Assembly (NCBI GenBank): GCA_015075425.1
Contig: JABTUL010000002.1
Location: 620,001 to 684,000 of the forward strand
Direction of reading: 5' to 3'
From: Spirochaetales bacterium
Lineage (GTDB): Bacteria > Spirochaetota > Leptospiria > Leptospirales > Leptonemataceae
Length of the DNA: 64,000 bases
Shown: positions 1-9,047 of the stretch, in pieces
Position numbering within the stretch: the stretch's first letter is position 1
Layout: the number at the start of each line of letters is the position of its first letter
The notes under the pieces: model-generated
What the model was told of the DNA's origin: nothing
Database searches by the model: none
What the model saw: the letters and a program-made list of their open reading frames with translations, nothing else
Program-made: the position numbers and the translations under genes

Positions 1-284
1 GGGAGCGAAACAACCCACTGGGCACCGGCCAGGCAGGCAGCGTAAACGAGCGTGGCAGCCAGAGCAAAAACAATATCCAGAAAAAAGTAATACGTAAGGA
101 CAGCCAGTGTGAAGACCATGGCCAGATTGATCATCACCCCGGCGAACTCAAAGAGGGGAACCATGGCCAGTGGAATGAGCACGGAGAAGGAAATCGCCGG
201 CACTCCAAAAATATGGATGATAATATTCCGGTTCTCCTGGTGATAGGCGGCGTAAAAACTCATCTCTTCTGCGAATGATTTCAT
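1..284 (-). CDS. Mpo1-like (DUF962/YGL010w) membrane protein, partial
   Basis: This is the first 94 or so codons of a gene that runs off the left edge. The start ATG reads from 284 on the minus strand. The N-terminus carries the family hallmark FYAAYHQ followed by an Asn/His-containing stretch and two hydrophobic segments, as in the DUF962/Mpo1 family, whose yeast member is a membrane dioxygenase acting on long-chain 2-hydroxy fatty acids. The bacterial substrate is unknown. A second in-frame Met lies at 263. The gene faces the same way as the next lipoprotein gene, 64 bp upstream. The family call is from motif recognition only, because the C-terminal half is not visible. Confidence 0.7.
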   Translation of the reverse strand, partial: MKSFAEEMSFYAAYHQENRNIIIHIFGVPAISFSVLIPLAMVPLFEFAGVMINLAMVFTLAVLTYYFFLDIVFALAATLVYAACLAGAQWVVSL

Positions 285-348
285 ACCGACACCCTGTTCC
301 TACCGGACGGAAACTCAAGCAAAAAACAGACCTGAAAAAAGGTGGCCA

Positions 349-1215
349 TCATTGCACAGCAATGACTGCTATCGTAGCGCCCTGATTGGTAAAGTTTCCT
401 TCCAGAATTGAGCAAAAGGTAAGTCCGCTCCGCCCGCGGATCAGATACACACCGGGCGTAGCCGGTGCCCTCAGAGTGTCATTGAAAGGCTTGTAGAATA
501 CCGGATCCGGGCTCACCCATGTATGGTAGGTGGACGGTGGATTATGATTCTCAATGCAGGCCATCTGATCTGCCTGCGGTGCCGGGCCGGCAATGCCGAT
601 GAATGCCGGCCGTATGCAGGTCCCACAGCCTGAACCCTGAATGGCATAATCCAGAGAAATATTGAAGAGGGCACCCGCTGTTACCATGGCCACATCACCC
701 TGACCATCCACATTGACATTCTGGTAAAGGGCCGGGCCGGTGCTCTGTGGTGCTGGTGGCGGAGTACAGAATAGATGAATGGATGTAACATTACTGGAAC
801 TGATTGTCCCGCTGGAATTGGCAAAAGCGCAACCAACCTGTCCGCCTGGCTGATTTAACACACTGATGTTGTAGTTCTGCCCGTCTTCCAGGCCGGTGGA
901 GAACGTGTAGGAAGAGGAGCCGGCCCCCACCGAAAGATTTTGGGCCACAGATCCGGACATTGAAAGAGTCAGACCGGTCCCTGTTAGACCATAGATGGTT
1001 CCGCCTACGGTAAAAAGCGGCGGGCCACCCTGGCCGCCACTTCCAGCCGATTCATCGGCTGCGGAGGCAGCAGTCGCTGACCCGGCAGCCGGTGATAGAG
1101 CCGCGAAGGACAAAAATCCGACAGGCGAAGACGGGTCCACCGGCTGGATCACGAGTAACTGACAGGAAAGCCCGCCGAGCATGGCCAGAAAAATGCCTGT
1201 TTGATACCCATTCAC
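349..1215 (-). CDS. Hypothetical secreted protein or lipoprotein
   Basis: This 288-residue exported protein of unknown function starts at a GTG that overlaps the upstream phosphatase stop in a GTGA arrangement, so the two are probably translationally coupled. The N-terminus is short and hydrophobic and ends near a Cys at residue 18 (GGLSC), a possible but non-canonical lipobox. A Ser/Ala/Gly-rich linker follows. Residues about 70-150 resemble a small beta repeat module seen in many bacterial surface proteins (pattern GGTI-GLTGTGL, NLSV, YTFST, VLNQPGGQ). The C-terminal half has scattered Cys residues that could form disulfides. The module assignment is from memory of the pattern; the role at the cell surface is inferred. 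Confidence 0.6.
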   Translation of the reverse strand: MNGYQTGIFLAMLGGLSCQLLVIQPVDPSSPVGFLSFAALSPAAGSATAASAADESAGSGGQGGPPLFTVGGTIYGLTGTGLTLSMSGSVAQNLSVGAGSSSYTFSTGLEDGQNYNISVLNQPGGQVGCAFANSSGTISSSNVTSIHLFCTPPPAPQSTGPALYQNVNVDGQGDVAMVTAGALFNISLDYAIQGSGCGTCIRPAFIGIAGPAPQADQMACIENHNPPSTYHTWVSPDPVFYKPFNDTLRAPATPGVYLIRGRSGLTFCSILEGNFTNQGATIAVIAVQ

Positions 1216-4200
1216 CCCAATTTCCCCATCAAATCGCGGGCCCGCTTGCTATCCGGATCCAGCTCCAGGTATTCTTCCAGAAGCTGCCGGGCCCGCCCCT
1301 GCACTCCCATAGTAACATAGGCCCGGATCAAGTTCCACAAATTTTCTTTAAAGCCAGGATCTCTCAAGCGAATGCGTTCGGAAAGTTCAGCCGATAGATC
1401 CAGCAGTCCCTTTTTTCGGGCAAGGACTGCATAAAGATACAGCATACGTGTATCCGCCGGGCGAAAATCGTGGTAATCTTCGGCAAGCTGAAAGGCACGG
1501 TCCAGATCGCCCAGACGGTAAGCCAGGCGAGCAGCGATTTTCATGGCCCCCGTATTGTGCTGATCGGCTGCGATCATGGAGAGCGCATGATCCAGCGCCT
1601 GAGCGATGGACCCGGATTCCTCAAGGCCCCTCAGTACCTGTAGTTGATCGGGAGGCGCCGGGCGAGCTATGCGCTGCCCCCGGTAACCGATGCGGACCAG
1701 TGAAAGGTCATCCGTCAATTCCCCGTACTCTTTGAGCAAACTCACAATGCGACCCATGTCGCCTTCTGCCTGGCGGACAATTTCCAGAAACAATGCCTCG
1801 TCTTCATTGATGATGCGTACACCCTCGCGATGATCCAGCAAAAGATCATCCCGCCCATCTGAACCGGACACAACTACATCCCCTGGTTGCAATTGATAGG
1901 TCTGGATGGCCAGCCGTCCATCCAGATCCGGCATGCCTACCTTGCGAAACTTCAGTTCATTTTCAATGAAAGTCGCCTCACTGTTGCGATACAGTACAAG
2001 CCAGGGATGCTCAGCATTGATGAAATACAGCAGACCAGAATCATCATCAATGACAGCAAGTACCATGGAAATAAGCATACTGCCGTCAAAGCTCTCAAAA
2101 ACGCTCTGCAATTCCTGGAACGCAATCTTGAGCCAGCGCTCCGGTGAAAGTTTTTTCATATCGGAAGCCATGCGCGTACGCTCAAGCAATGACTCAAAGA
2201 CGGCTCCCAGAACCAGCGCTCCCCCGGCTCCCTGAATGGACTTACCCATGGCATCGGCATTGATCAGCACCGTGCAACGGCGCCCCTGGAGTTCAAAACT
2301 GCGTGCGGAGCAAAAATCTCCGCCGATTTCCTCTTCCCATTTCTTAAATTTAAATTTCTTTTTTTGCTCAATGTAAAACTCCACCTCCACCGTGTTGCTC
2401 TGGACGGAATTCACTCCCAGAGGTCGAATCAAAAGGGATGTGAGAAAATAATCGCCGTCCTGCTGTTGCTTGAGCGCTTCTACGGTGGCCAGAGTTTCAC
2501 GGAGTTCAGCGGTTCGCTCAGTGACTTTTTGTTCGAGTTCATCAGCGTGTTTCTGCAAACGTTTTCGCGCACCGCGAATGGACTTGAGCATACGGTTGAA
2601 ACTTCCGGCCAGATAACCGATTTCATCAGACACGGTCACCGGGATGCTGTGCTCCAGGTCTCCGCGGTTCACGCGACGCACTCCTCCAAGCAACTGCTCG
2701 AGCGGCCGCACAAGAGTGCCATAAAAGAAAAACCGAAAACCAACGACAATCACCACATAGACTGCAGCGACGATAAAAGTCAAAAGCCAGGCAAAGGGCG
2801 AAATGAAGGCCCGGTAAGAGCGGTACTCAAAGCCTGCTTCAAAAACTTCGGTGGAAGAACTTGAAAGAAAGGCAACGTAATGCTCCTCTGTGGCACCTGC
2901 TGCTTTGCGGTAGATGCGCTGGCCCGGTTGACTGACCGGCCGCATTTGCAAAAGAAGAGCTTGCCTGAGTTCGCCGGCGTCTTTTTTTTCTGCCAGCAGC
3001 CTGAGCCCGGCATCACGATACGGCTGCAATTCTTCTGGCAGGGCCACAAGCAGTTTTTGCGCCGCCGCCGGGAAATCGGCATCGGGGAGCTTGCGGAGTT
3101 TATTTTGCTGGTATTCCAGACGGGGACGCGTTCTCGCCCAGGCACTTAAGGCTTCCTGCGAACTCCTGCCGGACAGCATGCTGTTTAGAAAGCCGGCATG
3201 GCCCTCAAAATATAAGGGCACTACGGGGGGCAGGCGGTCATTGGCCAGCAACCGATCCCAGATCGTTCGATGGTAATGATCGACAGTCAGTTCATCAATG
3301 GGAAGGGCAAGATTGGTTTGCCCTGCGGATTCGATTAACGGGTCGCCTACGGCAGACAGAAGCGATCTTGCCCGATAGCGAACATCGGCACTGCGATAAG
3401 CCGGATCAATCTGGATGCGCTCAGCCACCAGCTGATGCTCTACATCATAAGATTTCTCTTTATCCAGGAACATAAAAGAGCTAATAAGAGCAAAAACTAC
3501 CATAAAAAGCACAAGACTCACACCAACGATCTTGGCCATGAAAGTTGAGCGATCCTTTGTGCTGTTTAAGAATAGAATGAGTGCCAGAAAATACCCCGTA
3601 ACCGTTATCATGATCATAAAGGTCTGGTGCAATCCCCGGTCCAGAAGGCCGTCGCGGCTGAGCGTGTTTGTAAGGCCGGCGGTAAATGTTATAAAAAACA
3701 TTATGAATGCCATGCCGATCGTCACCCAGCGCTGCTGAGCGCTGCGAATTCCCTGAACCACGCCTGTCGCCAGCACAATTACCGTGAGCAGTAGCAGCAA
3801 CAAACCCACGTTGCGGCTGAAAAGATCGGCATCAAAATCCCAGTAATGTCCGGCAAAATGGTAAAAGTACGGACCCCCGGCGGTACTCAGAACAAAGGCT
3901 ATCGTCACGATTGCGGTCAGTGCGTACTTGGTATAAAGGGTGAAGCGCGCCAACCGTGGCACCATACTTGAAGGAAAATAAAAGAAAAACTGAGCCAGGT
4001 GGGTAAACTGGAGCATGGCCGTTGGTATTGTCATGTAACGATGCACACTGGACCAGGGTTCATAAATCAGGGAGGAGGGTACATAAGCAAAGGCCAGGCC
4101 ACCCGCGTACAGGAAGGCCATGCCCAGATGATGGGTGGCACGGGAAGCGCCGGGCATCCCGAAGCGCAGAAACAGGCCCACGCTGAAGTAGTAGAGGAAG

Positions 4201-4247
4201 CCAATCGTAGCACCCAGGGAAAAGTAGGTTGCATAGAGATCAGGCAT
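1212..4247 (-). CDS. Membrane HAMP / SpoIIE-type PP2C phosphatase with TPR tail
   Basis: This is a 1011-residue signalling protein. Residues 1-265 hold about seven or eight membrane segments. A non-cytoplasmic region of about 220 residues and another membrane segment follow, then a HAMP domain (about 510-560), a coiled coil, and a RsbU/SpoIIE-like serine phosphatase domain (about 610-850). The metal-binding motifs are present: GGDF, NADAMGKS, SDGRDD and TDDLSLV. The last 130 residues look like TPR repeats. Such phosphatases usually dephosphorylate STAS anti-anti-sigma proteins in partner-switching circuits. A STAS gene lies at 31.2 kb, but nothing in the sequence shows that the two interact. 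The family is well supported; the signal and target are unknown. Confidence 0.85.
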   Translation of the reverse strand: MPDLYATYFSLGATIGFLYYFSVGLFLRFGMPGASRATHHLGMAFLYAGGLAFAYVPSSLIYEPWSSVHRYMTIPTAMLQFTHLAQFFFYFPSSMVPRLARFTLYTKYALTAIVTIAFVLSTAGGPYFYHFAGHYWDFDADLFSRNVGLLLLLLTVIVLATGVVQGIRSAQQRWVTIGMAFIMFFITFTAGLTNTLSRDGLLDRGLHQTFMIMITVTGYFLALILFLNSTKDRSTFMAKIVGVSLVLFMVVFALISSFMFLDKEKSYDVEHQLVAERIQIDPAYRSADVRYRARSLLSAVGDPLIESAGQTNLALPIDELTVDHYHRTIWDRLLANDRLPPVVPLYFEGHAGFLNSMLSGRSSQEALSAWARTRPRLEYQQNKLRKLPDADFPAAAQKLLVALPEELQPYRDAGLRLLAEKKDAGELRQALLLQMRPVSQPGQRIYRKAAGATEEHYVAFLSSSSTEVFEAGFEYRSYRAFISPFAWLLTFIVAAVYVVIVVGFRFFFYGTLVRPLEQLLGGVRRVNRGDLEHSIPVTVSDEIGYLAGSFNRMLKSIRGARKRLQKHADELEQKVTERTAELRETLATVEALKQQQDGDYFLTSLLIRPLGVNSVQSNTVEVEFYIEQKKKFKFKKWEEEIGGDFCSARSFELQGRRCTVLINADAMGKSIQGAGGALVLGAVFESLLERTRMASDMKKLSPERWLKIAFQELQSVFESFDGSMLISMVLAVIDDDSGLLYFINAEHPWLVLYRNSEATFIENELKFRKVGMPDLDGRLAIQTYQLQPGDVVVSGSDGRDDLLLDHREGVRIINEDEALFLEIVRQAEGDMGRIVSLLKEYGELTDDLSLVRIGYRGQRIARPAPPDQLQVLRGLEESGSIAQALDHALSMIAADQHNTGAMKIAARLAYRLGDLDRAFQLAEDYHDFRPADTRMLYLYAVLARKKGLLDLSAELSERIRLRDPGFKENLWNLIRAYVTMGVQGRARQLLEEYLELDPDSKRARDLMGKLG

Positions 4248-4347
4248 GGCATGGTTTTAGACCCCCCGTTGGGGATGGCAAGCCCGGATTTATCCAGCAA
4301 TGAACGTTTTTTATTGACGAAGGTAGCCGCACGCTCAAGTCCTCGGT

Positions 4348-5364
4348 GTGAACCAAGAAACAGGCCCCAGGCCCCCTGCTCCACTCCCTGAAGAACCGGT
4401 CAAAGGGCCGGATCTGGATCGTTTGATCAAAATGTACCGCGAGATGCTGCTCATCCGTCGTTTTGAGGAGGCTACGGCCCGCGCCTACGCCAGCGGGAAG
4501 ATCGGCGGCTTCTGCCACCTCTACATTGGCCAGGAAGCCGTGGGTGTTGGCGCCATCAACGCCCTCGAAGAGCGTGACTATGTGATTTCTACCTACAGGG
4601 ACCATGGGCATGCGCTATCTCGCGGCCTCTCTGCGGACTCTTTGATGGCCGAGCTTTACGGCAAAGCCTCCGGGACATCAGGTGGCAAAGGCGGTTCTAT
4701 GCATTTTTTTGATAAAAAACGCAACTTTATGGGCGGCCACGGGATCGTTGGCGGGCATGTTGCCCTGGCCGCCGGCATTGGCTGGGCCATCAAGTACCGC
4801 AAAGAAAATGCTGTGGCCGTCTGCTTCTTTGGAGAAGGGGCAACAAACATCGGTGCCTTCCATGAGGGTCTGAACCTGGCTGCCATCTGGAAACTGCCGG
4901 TGGTCTTTATCTGCGAAAATAACCACTACAGCATGGGCACGCCAGAGTACCGGGCTTTATCTGTGAGCGATGTAAGTATTCGCGCCGTCGCTTACAATAT
5001 GTTTCGCGATCACTTTGAAGGCGATGACGTTCTTAAAGTACGGGAACGGGTACAGGAGTTCGTGAATAAAGCAAGGCGTGGCGAAGGCCCTTCTCTTCTG
5101 GAAATTTCTACCTACCGGTTTCGCGGACATTCCATGTCTGATCCAGCCAAGTATCGCACAAGAGAAGAAGTAGAAATCTACAAGCAGCGCGATCCGCTGG
5201 GCCGTGCGGAACACATCCTCCTCAAGAGCGGGTTTCCGGAAAAAGATATGGCCCGGATGGCTGCTGAAATAAAAGAAATTGTTGATCACTCCGTTCAATT
5301 TGCCGAGAACTCGGCCAGACCGGCCGCCGCTGAACTCTATACGCACATTCTGGCAGAACCCTGA
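4348..5364 (+). CDS. pdhA: Pyruvate dehydrogenase E1 component, alpha subunit
   Basis: The 338-residue product is the thiamine-diphosphate-dependent E1 alpha subunit that decarboxylates pyruvate in the pyruvate dehydrogenase complex. The thiamine diphosphate/Mg motif is seen as GEGATNIGAFHEG followed by ENNHYSMGTP, and the phosphorylation-loop region RFRGHSMSDP is conserved. The predicted start is GTG at 4348; homology begins at about MYREMLLIRRFEE. The gene heads a plus-strand cluster with ilvA, pdhB and pdhC and is divergent from the SpoIIE phosphatase gene across about 100 bp. Related branched-chain keto-acid E1 alpha subunits look similar, but length and context favour PDH. Confidence 0.92.
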   Translation: MNQETGPRPPAPLPEEPVKGPDLDRLIKMYREMLLIRRFEEATARAYASGKIGGFCHLYIGQEAVGVGAINALEERDYVISTYRDHGHALSRGLSADSLMAELYGKASGTSGGKGGSMHFFDKKRNFMGGHGIVGGHVALAAGIGWAIKYRKENAVAVCFFGEGATNIGAFHEGLNLAAIWKLPVVFICENNHYSMGTPEYRALSVSDVSIRAVAYNMFRDHFEGDDVLKVRERVQEFVNKARRGEGPSLLEISTYRFRGHSMSDPAKYRTREEVEIYKQRDPLGRAEHILLKSGFPEKDMARMAAEIKEIVDHSVQFAENSARPAAAELYTHILAEP

Positions 5365-5393
5365 AAATAGCACCTGTGGTTGATGGTGCGCTC

Positions 5394-6656
5394 ATGCCCG
5401 CTACGGAGAAACTTCTCTCCCTACAAAAAGAAGATTTCCTGGGTATCCAGAAAAAACTGTCGGATCAAATCAGCCATACGGCGTGCCTCTTTGCCCGGAC
5501 ATTAAGTGAAATCTGTGAAACAGAGATTTTTTTTAAGTTTGAAAATTTACAATACACAGCATCGTTCAAGGAACGCGGAGCCCTTTACAAATTAATGCAG
5601 CTGGATGAGAATCAGAAACAAAAAGGCGTTATAGCCATGTCTGCGGGTAACCACGCTCAGGCTCTGGCCTACCATGCCAGACGTCTCGGCATTCCATCCA
5701 CAATCGTTATGCCCGCAGCCACGCCCTTTATTAAAATACATCTTACCCGGCAGGCGGGAGCCCGGGTCATGCTTGAGGGGGAAACTCTCAGCCAATCAGA
5801 GAAGGAGGCCAGGCGAATCGCTCAGGAGGAAGATCTAACCTTTGTCCATCCTTATGACGACGAAGACGTGATCTTGGGTCAAAGTAGCGCTCTTGTGGAA
5901 ATGCTTGCAGACATCCCGTCTCTGGACGCGATCCTTGTGCCTGTTGGCGGCGGCGGACTGCTGGCCGGCACCGCCCTCGCTGCCCGCGCCCTTTGCCCGG
6001 GCCTTTCCGTCATCGGCGTGGAAGTAGAGAACTATGCTTCCATGAGCGCTCTACTGGATGGAAGAACGCCCGATTGTGGTGGAGCAACCATTGCTGAAGG
6101 AATTGCCGTCAAGCAACCCGGTCAGAAAACCCTGGCCGTTACGCGGGCCCTCAATCTGAAAGTCGTCACCGTAAATGAAGCATCCCTTGAAACCGCCGTG
6201 GCACTACTTGCAAATATTGAAAAAACCGTGGTGGAGGGTGCTGGAGCCGCCGGCCTGGCCTTTCTTTTGGAAAAGCCCGATGCACTGCGCGGCAAGAAAG
6301 TGGGAATCGTCCTGAGCGGCGGAAACATTGATAGCCGGATACTTGCAGCAGTGCTGCTTCGCGATCTTGCCCGGCAGGGCCGGATCACTCGCCTGCGGCT
6401 GGAAATAGCCGACAGCCCTGGCGCTCTTGCTGAGGTAGCCGGCCGGATTGGACAGGAAGGCGGGAATATCATCGACGTTAGCCACCAGCGCATTTTTGCC
6501 GCACTATCTCTTAAAAGCGCGTATCTGGATATTGCCCTGGAAACCCGCGATAACACCCATAGATCTGCGGTGATCCAATCGCTAAAGAACAGCGGCTACA
6601 AAGTAGAAATTCTCGAAGCGCTGGAAAGATTGCATCCGGCTACAGCACAGATCTAA
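5394..6656 (+). CDS. ilvA: Threonine dehydratase with C-terminal ACT domain
   Basis: This PLP-dependent enzyme deaminates threonine to 2-oxobutanoate. The N-terminal fold type II domain has the PLP-lysine motif TASFKERGA, the Asn-containing SAGNHAQ loop and a glycine-rich phosphate loop (VGGGGLLAGT). One ACT domain occupies about the last 80 residues (RLRLEIADSPGALAEVAG), the architecture of TdcB-like or short IlvA enzymes rather than the long two-ACT biosynthetic form. The start is placed at ATG 5394; a GTG at 5376 is possible. It lies 29 bp after pdhA and 72 bp before pdhB, so it probably belongs to the same transcript. Whether it is biosynthetic or catabolic cannot be told from sequence. 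Confidence 0.88.
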   Translation: MPATEKLLSLQKEDFLGIQKKLSDQISHTACLFARTLSEICETEIFFKFENLQYTASFKERGALYKLMQLDENQKQKGVIAMSAGNHAQALAYHARRLGIPSTIVMPAATPFIKIHLTRQAGARVMLEGETLSQSEKEARRIAQEEDLTFVHPYDDEDVILGQSSALVEMLADIPSLDAILVPVGGGGLLAGTALAARALCPGLSVIGVEVENYASMSALLDGRTPDCGGATIAEGIAVKQPGQKTLAVTRALNLKVVTVNEASLETAVALLANIEKTVVEGAGAAGLAFLLEKPDALRGKKVGIVLSGGNIDSRILAAVLLRDLARQGRITRLRLEIADSPGALAEVAGRIGQEGGNIIDVSHQRIFAALSLKSAYLDIALETRDNTHRSAVIQSLKNSGYKVEILEALERLHPATAQI

Positions 6657-6728
6657 CGGCCAGGCATTAAAAGCCGGATCATGCCAGAATTCGATTGAAA
6701 CTGCGGCCCCTACCATAAAAACAGGGCC

Positions 6729-7703
6729 ATGCCGGAACTAACTTACCGTGAAGCAGTGCGCCGGGCCATGGTTGAGGAAATGCGCCGCGATGATCGAGTT
6801 TTTCTCATGGGAGAGGAAGTCGGTCATTACCAGGGCGCCTACAAAGTCAGTCAGGGTATGCTGGAAGAATTCGGTGAGGATCGCGTTGTCGATACACCGA
6901 TCTCTGAAAACGGGTTTGCCGGTGTGGGTGTGGGCGCCGCTATGTGCGGGCTCAAACCGATTATCGAATTTATGACCTGGAACTTTTCTCTGGTCGCTAT
7001 TGACCAGATCATCAATAGCGCCGCGAAGATGCTGTACATGTCCGGCGGACAGTTCAACATTCCTTGCGTTTTTCGCGGACCCAACGGCGCGGGCGGCCTT
7101 CTTGGCGCCCAGCATTCGCAGGCCCTGGAATCGTACTACGTGCATTGTCCCGGGCTCATCGTTCTGGCTCCAGCAACTCCGCACGATGCCTGCGGGCTGC
7201 TCAAAACAGCCATTCGCGGCAATAATCCAGTGATCTTCATGGAATCAGAAGTCCTCTACAATACCAGTGGCACGGTTCCCGATCAAGAATATACCATCCC
7301 CATCGGTAAGGCTGATGTTAAACGTCAGGGATCCGATTTCACCATTGTCACCTGGTCGCGCGCGCTTCACTATGTTCTGGAAGCGCTGCCGCTGCTGGAA
7401 AAAGCGGGCTTCAACCCGGAGATTGTGGACCTGCGCAGTCTGCGTCCGCTCGATGAGGCTTCTGTCTATGAATCAGTAAAGAAAACCAATCGAGTGATGA
7501 TCGTAGAAGAAAGCTGGCCGCAGGCGTCCATGGGATCGCACCTTTCCGATCTTATCGCCCGCCACTGCTTTGACTATCTGGATGCACCGGTGGCCCGCGT
7601 TCACCAGGCAGATACACCCATGCCCTACGCTGCCAACCTGGAAAAATTGAGTCTGCCGGATGCCCATAAAATTTTGCAGGCTGCAGAAGAACTCATGGCA
7701 TAG
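6729..7703 (+). CDS. pdhB: Pyruvate dehydrogenase E1 component, beta subunit
   Basis: The 324-residue product pairs with the PdhA-type alpha subunit to form the E1 decarboxylase. It begins with the typical MPELTYREAVRRAMVEEM and shows the conserved GEEVGHYQGAYKVS, DTPISENGFAGVGVGAA and FRGPNGAGGL motifs of the transketolase-like pyrimidine-binding domain, then the C-terminal transketolase domain ending with the region VEESWPQ. It is separated from pdhA by ilvA, which is unusual, and lies 8 bp ahead of pdhC. Full length for the family. Confidence 0.93.
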   Translation: MPELTYREAVRRAMVEEMRRDDRVFLMGEEVGHYQGAYKVSQGMLEEFGEDRVVDTPISENGFAGVGVGAAMCGLKPIIEFMTWNFSLVAIDQIINSAAKMLYMSGGQFNIPCVFRGPNGAGGLLGAQHSQALESYYVHCPGLIVLAPATPHDACGLLKTAIRGNNPVIFMESEVLYNTSGTVPDQEYTIPIGKADVKRQGSDFTIVTWSRALHYVLEALPLLEKAGFNPEIVDLRSLRPLDEASVYESVKKTNRVMIVEESWPQASMGSHLSDLIARHCFDYLDAPVARVHQADTPMPYAANLEKLSLPDAHKILQAAEELMA

Positions 7704-7711
7704 GAACTAAT

Positions 7712-9046
7712 ATGGCATTAATATTTGAATTAACTCAACTATCTCCCACCATGGAAGAGGGCACTTTTGTGCGCTGGACCAAGAAAGTGGGCGATGCCGT
7801 TGAGCCAGGTGACATCCTGGCTGAAGTGGAAACGGACAAAGCGGTCATGGAAATGGAAGCTTACGATTCCGGGATTCTGCTGGTGCAACTCTCGAAACCC
7901 GGGGACCGTATGCCTGTCGGCTCACCCATGGGCATCATTGGCGAAGCCGGTGAGGATGTGCACACCCTTCTTGACCAGGCCAGAGAACGACTCAAAGCGG
8001 GACCCCCGGCTGAAAAGACCGATGCGCAGGATGCCGAGGAGGATGCAGAAATCATCGCCCGTCATGAAAAGGCTGCGGCGGAACCGGCACCCGTAGTTCC
8101 CGAGCCATCAGTGCCCGCACAGGCCAGATCGGCGGCACAGCCACCCAGAACCACGGACGGTCCGCGGCCGGCGCGGGTGGAAAGAAGCGGCCGGATCCTT
8201 GCCAGTCCCCTGGCGCGCCGCATTGCAGAAGATAAAAATGTGGATCTATCGCGGGTCAAAGGTAGTGGCCCGGGCGGGCGGATCACCAGAGAAGATGTTT
8301 TGCGTTCCCTTGACTCCCGTCCGGCTGGAGTCGTGAAGCGACGCGAAGATCGGCGCATTGATATTTCCAGTATGCGCCGGGTCATTGCCCGCCGCCTGCA
8401 TGATGCTAAGAACAATATCCCGCATTTTTACCTGAACATGGAAATCGATGCCACAGCTGTGGAGCAATTGCGCCGGGAACTCAATGCCGACCTGGCCATG
8501 CACAGAGGGGAGGAAGCGCCCAGGGTTTCCCTGAACGATTTCATCGTCCGGGCTTCAGCGCTGGCTCTGGTGCGCCACCCTGTGGTAAATTCTTCCTGGC
8601 AGGATGACCATATCATGGAACACGGCCGCGTGGATGTAGGCGTGGCTGTAGCTATTGATGGCGGCCTGGTAACGCCCTACGTGCGCGATGCAGACCAGAT
8701 TCCTTTTCTGCAACTTGTAGGCGAGATACGCTCTCTGGTCAATCGTGCCCGCGATCGTCGTTTGAAGGTAGAAGAATTTTCTGATGGTACCTTTACCATT
8801 TCCAATCTGGGAATGTTTGGGATCGATGAATTTTCTGCAATCATCAATGAACCGGAAGCGGCCCTTCTGGCCGTTGGCGGCGTTGCCGAGCGCCCCGTGG
8901 TTCGTGACGGAGCTATCGTCCCGGGTCCAACTTTTAAAGTCACACTCAGCTGTGACCATCGAGTGATTGATGGTGCGGAGGGAGCTCGTTTTCTGGGAAC
9001 TTTTAAAAATCTTATAGAACATCCGCGCCTTCTGCTCGCTCTGTAA
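7712..9046 (+). CDS. pdhC: Dihydrolipoamide acetyltransferase (PDH E2)
   Basis: The 444-residue product is the core acyltransferase of the pyruvate dehydrogenase complex. A single N-terminal lipoyl domain has the lipoylated Lys in VETDKAVMEME (about residue 43). An Ala/Pro/Glu-rich linker follows, then a peripheral-subunit-binding domain (about 165-200, ASPLARRIAEDKNVDLSRV) and the catalytic domain with the active-site DHRVIDGAEG near residue 415. It lies immediately after pdhB and one base before the next gene. No E3 (lipoamide dehydrogenase) gene is in the window. Confidence 0.93.
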   Translation: MALIFELTQLSPTMEEGTFVRWTKKVGDAVEPGDILAEVETDKAVMEMEAYDSGILLVQLSKPGDRMPVGSPMGIIGEAGEDVHTLLDQARERLKAGPPAEKTDAQDAEEDAEIIARHEKAAAEPAPVVPEPSVPAQARSAAQPPRTTDGPRPARVERSGRILASPLARRIAEDKNVDLSRVKGSGPGGRITREDVLRSLDSRPAGVVKRREDRRIDISSMRRVIARRLHDAKNNIPHFYLNMEIDATAVEQLRRELNADLAMHRGEEAPRVSLNDFIVRASALALVRHPVVNSSWQDDHIMEHGRVDVGVAVAIDGGLVTPYVRDADQIPFLQLVGEIRSLVNRARDRRLKVEEFSDGTFTISNLGMFGIDEFSAIINEPEAALLAVGGVAERPVVRDGAIVPGPTFKVTLSCDHRVIDGAEGARFLGTFKNLIEHPRLLLAL

Positions 9047-9047
9047 C

